Origin: Cyanophora paradoxa
Lineage: Eukaryota; Glaucocystophyceae; Cyanophorales; Cyanophoraceae
Assembly: GCA_004431415.1 (NCBI GenBank)
Contig: QPMI01000289.1
Span: forward strand, 1-64,000
Direction: 5' to 3'
Length of the DNA: 64,000 bases
Part shown: positions 24,524-37,200 of the stretch, in pieces
Position numbering within the stretch: position 1 is the stretch's first letter
How the letters are laid out: each line of letters starts with the position of its first letter
Translations under genes and position numbers: made by a program
Notes under the pieces: model-generated
The model's input: the letters and a program-made list of their open reading frames with translations, nothing else
Database searches by the model: none
What the model was told of the DNA's origin: nothing

Positions 24524-25570
24524 GCCATGGCCATGGGCAATCGCGACGGGCCGGGATTGAAATCCGACCACCATCATATGCATGCATATGCTGTACAATT
24601 TCTGTATAGCCACTTGATCGTGATCATGATCATGATATCGATGTTATCGATGATATCGATGATATCGATGATATCGATGACATCGCACGTTTTTCGAATT
24701 CGGAACGATATCTGAAATCCAGATATCGATATCGATCCGATCCGGCCGCGGATCAGTACGTCGTGCCGGCCTAGCTAGCATCGAAAGTATATATAAGCTC
24801 GAGCTTGAGCTCGCCACGCCGGCAAGCTGAAGGTTTGAGTTCGAGACTCTGAATCAGTGAGATCTGCACATCGCACGGATCCATGAGCCTGCCAGCTGCG
24901 ACCTTCGAATTCGGAACGTTCGATAACGGTATCGATATCGATACTACTTCTAACGTGACGCGTACGCCGTTAGCAGGGCTAGCTGTAGCTGTAGATTATT
25001 TTTATCGCGAAGAGGTGTTAAGCTTCGAAACGTTAATGTTGTACAATTACATGCATGAGCCGGGGTATACGTACCGGTACCCTTGACAGTGAGTGTCGAA
25101 CTCGACTTGCAAATTGAGTACTAGTGCACGTGCACAGGTGCATGGCATATGCATATGCAGATCATCGGATATCGCTGCACTTTAATGCTTGTCAAGATGG
25201 CTTAAGCTTAATGTACAGCGCAAGCTACAGCGCTAGCGACGTACATGATGCTGGGAACGGAGAATTCGATATGATAATGAAAGATTGCAAATTGCAGCCC
25301 CGCGGCGCCTGTCTGTAACAGCTGAAGTGCATGAAAACCTTTTCCTCCATAAGCTTACTGTTTAGAAATTTAATTTACTGTGACCTCAACCTACGAGATT
25401 TCGAAGTATTGAAAGCCCAGCTGCAGAGGCTCCTGAATGAGGCCTTTGATCATGACTTCGAAATACAACAACTTCATTTCAAGCGAACTGATTGGATCGA
25501 ACGAAGACATTCTTACGTATACATTCTTCTTAGCAATAGTCTCTTATAACGTTAGCTACAGGAGAGAGGC
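24524..25570. other. Central spacer of the inverted duplication
   Basis: About 1 kb of lower-GC sequence separates the two convergent gene copies. It contains a degenerate tandem repeat GATATCGAT at about 24640-24690 and other palindromic words (GATCATGATCATGATC near 24619). Short ORFs, including one of 72 codons at 25331-25549 with a somewhat natural-looking composition, have no recognisable domain. It probably carries the 3' flanks of both genes. Confidence 0.6.
24640..24690. repeat. GATATCGAT simple repeat
   Basis: Several tandem copies of the 9-base word GATATCGAT (some GTTATCGAT or GACATCGC) occur near the centre of the inverted duplication, giving a self-complementary tract. Confidence 0.85.
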
Positions 25571-28500
25571 CTAGGCGTCGCGCAGGAACGCGAGGGCCGA
25601 CTCGAGATGGGGCGGGGGCGTCATCCCGGCCGCCGGGTCGAGCCGCCCCGAGCGCAGGAAGCCCAGCGGGGGCGGCTCCGCCCGATCCGCCAGGACCCGC
25701 CGCAGCACCTCCCCCGCCTTCGTCGTCTCGTCCACCTGCAGCGCGGGAAGAATTCAAAGGCGCGCGAGCGACCACATTTCAGAAATTAGATATTAATGGG
25801 GGCGAAGGGTGGTGTAAAACAAGAAGCCGACGCACGCGGGCACCCACGGCCTCGAGCTGTTGCCCGAGCCCCACGCGGCGGACGCAGGCCCCCTCCGCAC
25901 TCGGCCCCTCCCCGAGGCGCCAAAAGCGGAAAATGTTGCCGTTTCCGCTCGAGATGACGCGCGTCCCGTCCTGCACTTTACGTCAGAGCCCGGGCAGGCC
26001 GATATCGATTAATTCTAAATCTAGGCTTCAGGAGAATTCACGCACGGGAGTGAAGCCGACTGCGAAGACCCAGCTGATGTGGCCCCGCAGCGTCCAAAGC
26101 GGCGCGCCGTCCTCTGCACCCCACACCCGAACCTGCGGCCAGGCCGGGCTCAGCGGGGCGCGCGGGAAGCGAGACGCCGCCACGGTTGGGGCCGCGCGCA
26201 CGCTGCGGTCGAAGCTGCTCGACGCGATCTTCGAACCATCCTGTTGGCCATGGGCGGCGTCAGGGCGGGCGCTGCGGGATGGGCGCGCCACGCGGCCCGC
26301 ACCGGCGAGAAGGCGAGCGAGGTGATCCACCAGCTGTGGCCCGAGGTCGACCAGCGCAGCCGCCCGTCCGCGACGCCCCACAGGCGCACAGTGTTGTCGC
26401 AGCCCGCCGCCGCCACCAGCGCCCCGTCCTGCGCAGCCAGCGATCAGCGGAGGGGGATGGATGGTCATGGCAAGGGGAGGGGCCGACCGGCGAGAAGGCG
26501 ACGGCCTTGACGGGCTCGGCGCTGGCCCGCAGCGCGGCCACCTCCTCGCCGTTCTGCCACAGCCGCACGCTCCCGTCCTCGCCGCCCGACGCCACCAGCG
26601 CCGCGTCCTTCGGCGAGACCGCGACGGCGAAGACGCGACCCTCGTGGCCCTTGTACTCCCGCAGCAGGAAACCGCCCGCCGCCCTCCACACCCGCACTGT
26701 CCCGTCCGCCGAACACGACGCCAGTGTGTTCCCGTCCTGCCCGGAAGGTTTATAATCAGCGCCGACCTGGGGCCTAGAATATCGCGCGCGGTTCATCGTA
26801 CCCGCGACATGGAGAGACCCCAAATGGCGTCGCGATGCGCATGCCAGTGGCTGAGAACTGTGCCGTCGCCCTTCCACAGGCAAATCCAGCGGCTTGTGCC
26901 GGCGACCGCCACCAAATCCCCCTCCTGCTCAGTAGTTAGCAATTGCGAGCGCCTCACGAGGTCGCCGGTCAGGCTGAACGAACGGCGGAGATGGCGACTG
27001 CGTTGACTTCGAGCGGAGCGGACGAGGCGCCGACGGCCGCAGGAAGCTTCTCAGCCCCTTCCACGGCCGGGCTCCTCAGCAGACGAAGGGCAGTCCCGTC
27101 GATAGCAGAGCGGATGCGGACGTTGCCGTCGTAGCTCCCCGCCGCGAAGCAGGCACCCTCGGCCGCGACCGCCAGGCAGGTCACGCGGCGCGTCGTACCG
27201 TTCGGCTCCAGCTCCCGCCGCTCGCCGGCACTCGTCGCCGTGCCCCACAGCCGAACTGTCTTGTCGAGGGCCCCTGATACGATATGCGATCCGTCCTGCG
27301 CTGTGCATCACCGCGGTTCACCACGCCCAGAGAAGCGAGGGTGCACGCACGGGCGATACATCAAGTCCCAAAATGTTGGCGGTGTGCCCGCTGAGAACCG
27401 CCTGCAGAGCTCCCTCTGGAAGCCTCCAGACCCGGATCTGTGCGTGGCAAGAGAGCCAGATCATCAGAAATAGCGAACGTGCAAGAGCCAGACACGCGTA
27501 AAACAACGAAGGCGTGCACCGTCTTGTCCCAGCTGCCGGACGCGAGGAACGAGCCGTCCTGCGCATGCAGTAGCTCCTTAAATTAAAGCCGCATCGCGTC
27601 CATCTAAATCAAGAGGCGCACGGGAGCGAAGGCCAGCGCCTCGATCCAGTAGTGATGCCCCCGCATCTCCCGTACGAGCCTGCCGTCCTGAACGCTCCAC
27701 AGGCGCACAGTGTTGTCGCAGCCCGCCGCCGCCACCAGCACCCCGTCCTGCGCAGCCAGCGATCAGCGGAGGGGGGTTGACGGTCATGGCAAGGGGAGGG
27801 GCCGACCGGCGAGAAGGCGACGGCCTTGACGGGCTCGGCGCTGCCGCGCAGCGCGGCCACCTCCTCGCCGTTCTGCCACAGCCGCACGCTCCCGTCCTCG
27901 CCGCCCGACGCCACCAGCGCCGCGTCCTTCGGCGAGACCGCGACGGCGAAGACGCGACCCTCGTGGCCCTTGTACGTCTCCTGCAGCCGCATGTCCGTTG
28001 TCATCCACACGCGCACTGTTCCATTCTCACTGCCCGTCACCAACAGCTTCCCGTCCTGGCGAAAAAGCTAAGGACGAGATTGGTCCGCGCTCCTGACCGA
28101 GCGAAAACGCACTTTGGCCAGCGCAATTGCGAGCACGGGTGCGTTGTGCGCCCTCCACTCACGGACGACGGACCCGTCGGAGGCGGAGCGCAACCGCACG
28201 AATCCGTCCGCTCCGGCCGCGTACAGGGCATCCCCGCTCTGCGCGCACGTGTTCATGATCGTTCTTTGCAAACGCCCACGCGGGCATTGTTCATGCACAT
28301 GATCGTTCGCGGTGCGACGGCAAGCGTGGAGCGACGCACCGGAGTGAAGGCAACGCCTGTGATGCTGACGCCCGTGTCGACCACCAGAAACTCTTCCGCC
28401 GTGCCGGCGCGCAGGAGCGCGAGCGTCCCGTCCTCCCAGCCCGTCGCGACGAGGCCGTTCTCCTTCAGCGGAGAGAAGGCGACGGCGTTGACGGCGTTCG

Positions 28501-31500
28501 TAGAGGACTTCGAAGCGGTTTCGCCGTCGCGTCTCGTGTACAGCGGCTGCGCGCGGGTCGCGTTATTGTCGGCAAATTTGTGGAGATCTAGATTGAAATG
28601 CGAACGCGTAGGTTGGGCAGCTGCGCGCACCAACAAGCCTGTGCGGACGTTCTCGAGTACGGCGCCGCGCAGGTCCGCCCCCGACAGGTTCGCCTCCTGG
28701 AGGCAGGCCCCGCTGAGGTCGGCCTCACGCAGGTCGGCGCCGGCGGCCTCCATGCGGTACAGGTCGGCCCCCGGGGCGCGCACGCCGCGCAGGTCGGCCC
28801 CCGCGAACGACTCGCCGGCAGCGTTCAGCACCGTGAGCGCGTTGCACGCGGCAATGGCATGATGTGAGTCGATGGCGACCCCAACGTCCCGCGACCGGCG
28901 GACGACCTCCCACAGCACCTCGCGGAACTCGGGCGTGCGGCGCGCGCGCTCCGCCAGGAACCGCACGATCGCCGAGTCGTCCACATACGACCTGCAGTCG
29001 AGCCCCCCACGGCGTTAACGTGCGATTCGCATTCTAAGGATACGTGATCATGAGGCTCTTCAGGTGTGAAGCGCACCGGCGGCCAAGCTCCGTGATGACC
29101 TCGATTCCCTTGAGGCGTTCGATGCCGTTCGCGATGAAGTACTCCTTGAGCGACGCTGCGCGGCCCGCGATCAGAACCGCGGCACGACCCCGAGCAAGGG
29201 GGACTCGCCGTGAAGGAAGCGGTAGAGGATCTCCTGGCCGCGAGCGCCGGCGTCGGCGGAGCGTTCAGCATCCAACGGCGCGGCTAACAGCGCCGCCTCC
29301 TTTGAGCGCTGCGAGGATGTGGTTAGGTCGGGGCAGCGGTATATAGCTAGCGGGCCGCGGCGTGCCTGAAGCTTCTTCAGTATCTCGGAGGCGCGCCGCA
29401 TGGAGCGCTCGGGATCCGGCAGGGCCTCGATGGCTTCGAGGGAGATAGGCTGCCCGAGACCAGTCGACTTGGCGAGGGGCACCGAGAAGGCAGTGGTGCG
29501 AGCGCGGTCCATCAGCCGCGCGATCTCAATGCAGAGGCGGCGGCACTCGTCGGCCAAGGCCGCCGAACCGCCCTGTGAGGCCCAACGCTTCTCCTCCCGC
29601 TCGAGCCAGCCGGCCACGAACGCGTCGTACACGTCGCGCAGGAGCACGCGGTCGCCCTCCGTGAGGCGCCGCCCGGCGCCGCCCGCCGAGTTGGCCTTGA
29701 TCTTGGGAAGAGCGCGGAGGGCGATGGAGAGCACGAAGGGCGTGCGGATGACGTCCAGCAGGCCGTGCACCTCCCGCAGCGTCTCCATGTGCCTGCCGCG
29801 CGCTTCGAGTAAGATACGTTCAGAACAGACAGATCAGCAATGCAAGCTGCGCACCACTTGGCGTCGCCGTCGGGCCGCGCCTCCTTGACCCACAGGTCGA
29901 CGTACTCCTTGATCTGCAAAGGGATTCGCGCGAGGCGGGAGCGGCGGGGCGCGGCTGGGGCCGCCGGGCGCGCCTGCTCGGGGGAGAAGGGGCAGGTCCA
30001 CGCCTCGCACACGGAGCGGGCGCCCGACGCCTCGTCCAGCGCGAACCGCTCCTGCGGCACCGGCGCGCGTGAGCGCTCCATTCGAGACTCGCCTGGGGTC
30101 GACCGGGCCGCACCCGGTAGCGGGCCCCGAGGCAGGGGACGAAGGTGGCGCGGCAGGCGACGACGAGGCGCGCCGCGAGCCGCGGCAGATCAGCGTCCAT
30201 CGCGTACGGCGGCTGCCGTCACATCAGCGCGCCCCGCCGCACGGAAGGAGGAGAGCGACACACCTTGCCCTCCCGCCCATCGGTCCCCTCGTCGTACGCA
30301 TCCAGAAGAACGAGGAGGCCGCCGCTGCATGAGTGGTGAGTGGAGCAGGCGGGCAGCGGCGGGTGACACGGAGGCACCGTTTGGGGAGTTCGGCGACCGG
30401 AGAGGACTGGTCCGCGGGGAGGCCGGCCGACAGCAGCAGCGCGTCGGCCAGGCGGCGGTGGGGCCCGATCGAGGGGAGGGAGAGGAAGACGGGGAAGGGC
30501 CGCCCGGGCCGCCATGCGGCGAGCAGGCGGCGGTGGAGGCGGCGGAGGACGGTCGTCTTGCTGCAGCCCGAGTCGCCGGAGAGGAGGAGGCTGCGGTAGG
30601 GCCCCCGGCCGGCCGGCCCCTCGCCCCGCTCCGCGAACGCCGCGAGCGCCTCCTCGAGGTCGAAGCGGGGCGCGTCCGGCGCGGCGCGCGTCTCCGCCTC
30701 CGCCGTCGCCTTCGCCGGCACGTACACGAGCAGGTGCGCCGCCTCCTCCACTGCTTTCCTCGCCAGCTCGGCCTCCTCCGCCTCGTACTTGGCCAGCGCG
30801 GCCGCCCGCGCCTGCTGCAGCGCCTCGGCGAGCCGCTCCTCCGCCGGCGCCGCCGCGCGCGCCATGCGCAGCAGCTCCGACGGGCCGCCGCCCGCGAGGG
30901 GCGCGACGGGGGCGGCCGGCGGCACCGGCGCGAGGCGCGGGCAGGGGAGGGCCTTGCACGAGTCGGCGGCCGCGAGGGCGGCGGGGTCGAGGCGGAGGGT
31001 CCGCTTCGCGGCGGCGCGGGCGGCGGCGGCGGCGGCGCTGCTGCTCTTCGAGGCGGCGAGGCGGCGGAGCCAGGTGAGGGCCTCCTCGGCGACCGGGCCG
31101 CCCCCTCGAGGGCGGCGAGCGAGGCGAGGGCCCCGCCGCCGCCTCCAGCGGCCCCGCGCCGGCGTCGCCGGCCTCGACGGCGCGGCGGGCGAGCATGTAG
31201 ACGTGCGCCGCGGCCCGCGGCCAGCCGGCGCCCGCGAGGCGGAAGAGGGCGGCGCAGAGCGCCAGGGCGAGCTCGCGGCAGGCGGCCGCCTCCGCCAGGG
31301 CCGCCCCGTCCGCCTCCTCCAGCAGCGCCTCCAGCTCGTCCCCGGCCCCGCGCGCCGCCAGCGTCCCCAGCAGCCGCGCCCGCGCGAACCAGCGCTGCTT
31401 GCTGGGCGGCTGATCCGCCCCCGCCACCACCCTCGCGGCGCCCCACACCTGCGGACCCGCGGGTGAGCGGCGAGAAAGGCAGCCAGGGTTCGGCAGCGTG

Positions 31501-33267
31501 AACAAATCGATCCGTGGCGGCGAGCGCTCTGGCGGGGCCGGGCGGCCGCCGGGGGCGCGCCGCACCTCGCGGAGGAGCTCGGCCGCGTCGTTCCGGTGCT
31601 CCGCGCACAGCAGAACGATGTCGATCACCTGCGCCGGCATCGGCGGCGGCGGCGGCGTGGCCGGTGGTGGCAGAGGGGCGGGCGGTGTAGGGCGGAGGGG
31701 GGAAGAAGGGGGGGGGGGGGTAGAAGAGGGGGGCGGGGGGCAAGGGCGCACGGTGGCGGCGCCGCAGGTGGCGACGCCCTCGGCCACGAGGCGGCCGGCG
31801 CGGAAGAGCACCACCGCCACCCGCCCTGGCCCGCCCCGTCAGCCCCGACACGCACCGCCGCGCGCGGGGCGGGCGCACCGGCGGCCTTCGCGCGGCGCAC
31901 GGCGTCGCCGAAGCGGTCGAAGTCGGAGCGCGCGGCGACGAGCGCCTGCTGCGCGAGCCGCGCCGCCGCCTCGGCCCGCCACCAGCCCTCCCCCGCGCCT
32001 GCCGCGCGATCTCGTCCAGCCGCCCGCTCAGCGGCCGCACCAGGTCCTCGTGCCCCACCCGCGCCCGCGCGTCCCCGCTGCCCGCCCCGTCAGCCCCGGG
32101 CCGCGGCGGGGGGCGGGGGCGGGCGCACCGTCGCCGGCGGCCTCGAGGGCGGCGAGGACGGCAGAGACGAGCTCGAGGCGCGCGTGCGAGTCCGCGTCCT
32201 GCGGCGCCGCCCCCTGCCCCCGCGCCCCTCAGCCGCGGCGCCCCGGCGCGGCGGCGCGGGCGGGCGGGGCCTGCCTTGAAGACCGCGGGGTCGAGCTGCG
32301 CGGGGGCGGCCTCAGGGGCGCGGCGGGCCTCGGCGGGCGGGCGGGCGGGGGGCCACCTGGGCGGCGCAGAAGCCGGTGACGCTGCCCCAGTCGGAGGAGG
32401 AGAAGGTGCCCGGCGGGAGGCGCTCCAGCGTCCGGGCGACGGCGCCCAGCAGCCGCGGGTCCGCCAGCTGCGACCCGCCCGCCTTCTTCAGCAGCGCGTC
32501 CGCCAGCTGCCGGCCCCGCATCAGAGCCGAGCGCGGGAGTGGGAAGCGGGCGGCGGGCGCGCCCTGCGGCACAGTTCGGCGTCGCCGGAGGCGACGAGGC
32601 CGCAGATGTCCGCGAGCTGCTCCTCCGTCGGCGCCCCCTCGCTCGCGAACACAGAGAGCGCTGCGCGCGGCCGCGCGCGTCGGGCGGGGCCGAGCGCGGG
32701 GGACTGGACGGGCGCACCCTTCTCGCAGAGACGCCGCAGGCTCGCGCGAGCGGCCGCCGCGTCGCCGCCGAACCCGTCGCGAACGAGCGGCATCGACTCC
32801 GCCGCGTCCGCCTCGTGCGCGAGGCGGTACAGGGCGGCCAGCTGCGCCAGGCTCCGCGCCTCCCACGCCCCGCCCAGCGCCCGCAGCGCCGCCGCTTCGC
32901 ATACGCCGTCGATGCCGCCGGCGCCAGCCGACGCTCCGCCGCCGAACTCGAGCTCCAGCGACACGTCCGCGACCTCCAGCGCGGCTGCCGCGGCGGGAGG
33001 CTTCTCGCCCTTCGCGGGCGGCGCGTCATCGCACATCGGGGCCGGCTTCTGCGGCTGCTCCTGGCGCTGCTTCTCGGGCGCTGCTGGCGCCGCTGGCGCT
33101 GCGCTCGCGACCTTCTTCTCGCCGCTGCTGATCGTCAGCACGCCCTCCTCGCTGGACGCCGGCGCGCTGCTCTTCGGCTTGACCGGTGCGCACGCAAATG
33201 GCAGCCCATTGCAATCGAGGTGCACGGTGAGCGGCTGTGGGCTCTTCTTGCAGCACACGCCGCCCAT
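25571..33267 (-). CDS. NLR-like STAND protein: lipid anchor, NACHT ATPase, pentapeptide repeats, WD40 propeller (copy B)
   Basis: This is the inverted partner of copy A, with the same MGGVCCKK start (ATG at 33267), helical region, Walker A GDSGCSKTT (about 30580-30553), a Walker B-like LLVLLDAYDE (about 30320-30290), post-NACHT helices, pentapeptides (about 28810-28640) and WD40 exons down to a final exon at about 25736-25571. Differences from copy A include a longer insertion in exon 1 (HLDCNGLPFACAPVK against HLDGPFAPIK), Ala for Ser in Walker B, a GT donor where copy A has GC, and a longer C-terminus ending ALAFLRDA before the stop at 25571. One blade-pair exon plus its flanking intron (27700-27976) is almost identical to another in the same gene (26380-26656). 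All frames examined are open, so both copies may be functional. A membrane-linked sensing role is inference from the STAND family. Confidence 0.88.
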
Positions 33268-33745
33268 GCTTCTCGCTCGGCTGCAGCTGTTCTCTGGATC
33301 AGCGGGTTAAGCACGCACGGCCCGGGCCCAAAAACGAGCAGCAGGCGAGCGAGTGACGCCGCGCGCTCGCTCGAAGATCGAAGACGAACATGCTTGTGAA
33401 GCCTGGGCGCGCACCCGAGAATTGAAGCGACGAATGCGAAACGTCAGGATTTGATGGCGCGCGCGATGACGGCGGGCCTGGGAGTTGGGCGCACCGACGA
33501 GGCGCTGCCACTGCTTGAGCTCGAGGCGTCAACCTTGCGGGCAGGCGGAGCGTGACTGCCTCACGGGTGCTCGCGATTGGAAACGCTGTACCCGGCTGGG
33601 GTCGGACCCTCCCCCCTCAAAAGTGGATGGCGCGGCTCGTCGCCGGGCGCACCTTTAGCTAAATCGTAAGCTGACGCGAGTACAGCGAGTCAGCGACAGC
33701 TTCGCGCCTGGCGACCTTGGAAGTGGAAGTGGAAGTGGACATTGG
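25650..33745 (-). repeat. Right arm of a giant inverted duplication
   Basis: This is the reverse complement of the left arm (about 16270-24480). Homology continues about 470 bp upstream of the copy B ATG, including the GCTGACGCGAGTACAGCGA and CTTCCAAGGTCGCCAGGCG-like blocks also seen near 16290-16350. Similarity fades just past about 33745. Ends are estimates by eye. Confidence 0.85.
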
Positions 33746-34271
33746 ACGTTGTACCCGGCGCGAAGAAACCCCCCCTCCAAAAAAGTGGAGCTGTTCAGAC
33801 AAGCTGAGACAACTCGCGCTGGACGCGCCTAGATCATGAGCTGACGCGAGCACAGCTGCAGCACGTGCGCAGAACTCGCGGCAGGAGACGTCCAACACGC
33901 TTTGACGAACCACGTCGACGTCAGCGGGACGTCACGGCGCGTTGCTAACCTCCGGCCAGCAGCCGCAATCGATCGATCTGGCTCTACTCTATGCGTGGAG
34001 CGATGTGCGACAGCATGAGCAGCATCAACGACGAATAGTCGAAGATCGCTCGAGCTCGGAACCTGCGTGCAGCCGACCACGTAGTCTCCGCAAAGTTGGT
34101 TTGCTTTCGCGTGCAGGATTGCTTTAGCTGCAGTCGGCCGCGGTGAACCACTTTCCGTGCGGCGCAGCGCTAGCTGTAGCGGCCGCGGGCGCCGCGTGCG
34201 CCTTCGCTGAATATACGTACCTCGAGCTCTGAGGCCTAGCAGGGCTCGAGGTTGGAGGCGGCAGCGGGGGG
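33746..34271. other. Spacer upstream of an unrecognised plus-strand gene
   Basis: No gene is supported. A second imperfect copy of the upstream motif (AAAAGTGGAGCTG... GAGCTGACGCGAGCACAGC) occurs at about 33777-33856 beside the version at about 33615-33690, so the gene upstream region contains a degenerate internal duplication. Promoters for copy B (minus) and the next gene (plus) would lie here. Confidence 0.45.
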
Positions 34272-37200
34272 ATGAATACGCAGACGATCGCGACCGCGGC
34301 CCCGAGCGCTTTCGAGCGGCTCCAGGCTCTCGTCGCCAGCTCGCCGTCGCCTTCGCCGTCGACGTCCCCGGGCGCGGAGCGCCCGTCGCAGTCCTGCGCG
34401 AGCGCCACGTGCGCGGCCCCTCGCCTCTCTGTATCTCTTTCACTGTCTGGCGCCTGCTCGCCCCGGCTGTTAACACATCGTGCAGGTGCTTCGGCAGGCT
34501 CGCCTCCCGCTCGCCGTCGCTCGGCCAGCTGCACGAGCCGGCTGCGCTCGCCGTCGCCTGCTTCCACGAGGCGCGCCACGCACACGGCGCGCACCCGCTC
34601 GCGCACGCGGCGAGGCCACCGGCGAGCTGCTCGCGCCTCGCACCGTGCGCCACAGCGAACCCTCCTCGAGCGCGCCGGCGCCGCGCTTCATGCCGTCTCG
34701 AGCTCCGCCCTGACTCCATCCACGCGCAGGCCGTCGCCCTTGGGCGCCGACGAGCGAGCGGGCGGGGGGCGTCGCAGCGTCAGCCCCCTGCGCCCGCTCG
34801 CGCACCCGCGGTCGTGCTCGGAGGGCCTCGGCCTGGGGCTCGGCTCCCTCCAAGAGCAGATCGCGGGAGCGCCGTATCGGCCCCTCTCCCCCTTCCGCGA
34901 CGCCTTTGCCGCGCTCTCCCCTACCCCCTTGCGCGGCCCGCCCCTCGGGACCCACAGCAGCTCCGTTCCCCCCGGCTCGCTCAGCAGCCCGCGGGGCGGC
35001 CGGCGGGGCTCGCGGGAGGGCGAGGGCGAGGGCCACAGCGGGGGCCGCCTGAGGGAGCGGCTTTCGCCGCTGGAGCTCCCCGGCGACGGCCTCTCGCCCC
35101 TCTGCCTCCCGCTGCTCGAGGCCGACGCCGCCGTGCCGGGCTCCCCCGCCCCCTCCGCCCCCGCCGCCTCCTGCGGCGAGGTGCCCCCCCTCAACCTCGC
35201 CGGCTTCGGCGCCGGCGCCGGCCTCCCCCTGCCTCGCCGCGCTGGCCGGGGTACGCCTCCACGATCTCCACCTCGAGGCCCCGGGGCCCGAGGCCCGGCC
35301 CGGGGCGGCGGCGGGGCGGCGGCGGGCGGGGAGGCGGGGGCGGCGGGGAGGCAGGCGGCAAAGGTGCGGTCGACGCGGGACGAGTGGATGGCGCGGGCGT
35401 GGACGGGCGCGATGCAGCCCGAGCCCGAGCCCGAGCCCGAGCCAGACGCGGAGGCCGAGCCCGAGCCCGAGGCGGGGCCGGAGGAGCGGGAGGGGACCCA
35501 GCCCCACGCCGGCCCCGCCGGCGACGACTTCCACGACGCCCTCGAGAAGTCCCTCGGCGAGATCGGTGCGCCGCCGGGCGCCGGGGCTCCCGTTTAGCTG
35601 AGGCCGGGGCGGGCAGAGCGGCGCTCGGCGTCGGCGGCGGCGGCGGCCGCGCACGCCTCCAAGTTCGCGTCCCTGCACGGCCTCCCCCGCACGAGGCCGA
35701 CGCCCGCGGGGCCGCCGCGGCCCCCGGGCCTCCGCGGGGGCGCCCCGGGCCTCGCCGCGCGCCGGGGCGGCCTCGAAGGGCCCGCGGGCCGCCAGGGCGC
35801 CACCAGTCCCGGGTCCCGCCCCGCCCGCTGGCCGCCTGCTCGGCCCTCGTCCGCCGCCGAGCATCTGCGTGCGCGGCCCCAGGGCCCGCCCCGAGGAGGC
35901 CCCGGCCCCCGCGGCCGTGGACTTTGCGCCGGGGCAGCGCGTGCACGTGCAGCTGGGGGAGCGCCCCGCCCTCCTCCGCCTCGCGCTGCCCCGTGCCCCG
36001 ACCGCGGCCCCGTGCGCGAGACTGTCGCCCGCCCCGGCCCTCGATGCTCGCCGCCGACCTCGCATGCACCTCTCCGTGCGCCAGGTCGTCGTCTCCGTCT
36101 TCCCCGCCGGCGTCGCCGAGGTCTTCGCCTCCGCGTCCCCCCAGGCCCCGCCCCGGCCCGAGGCCGCCCCCGGCACCCCGGCGCCGCTGGTGCGGAGCCC
36201 CCCACCCAGCCCCGCCCCCACGCGGCCTGACGGGCGGGGGCGGGGGCGCCGCGGCGCGGGGGCAGGGGGAGCGGCTGCGGCTGGAGCAGTTCCGGTCGGA
36301 GCAGAGCGGGCTGGGCGTCTTCGGGGTCTGCCTGGGGCCCTCCGACGCCTCCCCCAAGCCCGCCCCCAGGCACCTCCACCTCGGTGCGCGCCCCCGCAGC
36401 AGCCCCGAGCGAGCGGGCCGGGCGCGTTTGGATCAGCCAATCTGCGCGTGTGACGGGCCCGGCGCTGCAGCGGTCTCCGGGGCGAGCGAGGGGCACTGCA
36501 CGCTCCAGGCGCACGTGCACCCCCTGGAGCGCCTCGCGCTGGGCCGGTGCCGGCTGCCGCCCCTCCCACCCCCCGGCACCGCTGCGCGCGAGCCGACCTC
36601 CCGCCGCCGCGCAGGCAGAGGCAGGGCCTCCTCGTGTTCCGCGGCACCCCGGAGGGCGAGGAGGAGGCCGTGCCCGCCCAGTTCTTCGAGGTGCGGCGCC
36701 CCGCTCCCCGCCGCCGGCGCCCGTCCCGATTGGCCGCGCGCCCCGAGCGCCGAGTGCCAACCGCGAGAGCCGCGGGGTGCAGGTGCACCTGCCGCGCATG
36801 CGGGCCGGCCAGAGCCTTCTCCTCTCTCTCTCCGCCCCCTCCTTCGTCACCGCCTACTCCTCCCTCTCCCACCCGTACCCCGGCGAGGGCGCGCCCCCGG
36901 CCCCGGCCTCCGCGCGCCCTTTACCGGCCCCGGCCCGCCTCACCGCGTCAATTTGCTGCAGACCACTTCGGGGCGCGGGCGAACGCGGACCGGGCGCAGG
37001 TCGAGATCCCCTTCTCGCCGGCGGCGGCCGGCTCGCGCCTCTACGTCGCTGTGACGCCCTCGCCGGGGTTCGACCCCGCGGACCTCGCGTCCTCCCCGGG
37101 CCCCGAGTCCAGCCGCTCGGGGGCGATCCGCGGCGCCGGCGGGGCTGCCGAGGGCGGGAGCCCGGGCCCGGCCGAGGGCGGCGTGCCCCGGGCGGCCTCC

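Noticed and set aside
30190-32058. 622-codon minus-strand frame in the copy B region
   Set aside because: It is Arg-rich readthrough in a frame shifted from the conserved NACHT and helical exons.
34409-37054. 881-codon plus-strand frame and an 800-codon minus-strand frame (36872-34470) over the same DNA
   Set aside because: Both run through GTGCGC...CAG introns and are made of Arg/Pro/Ala low complexity; long stop-free stretches are expected at this GC content. Only the phase-matched exon series was kept, at low confidence.
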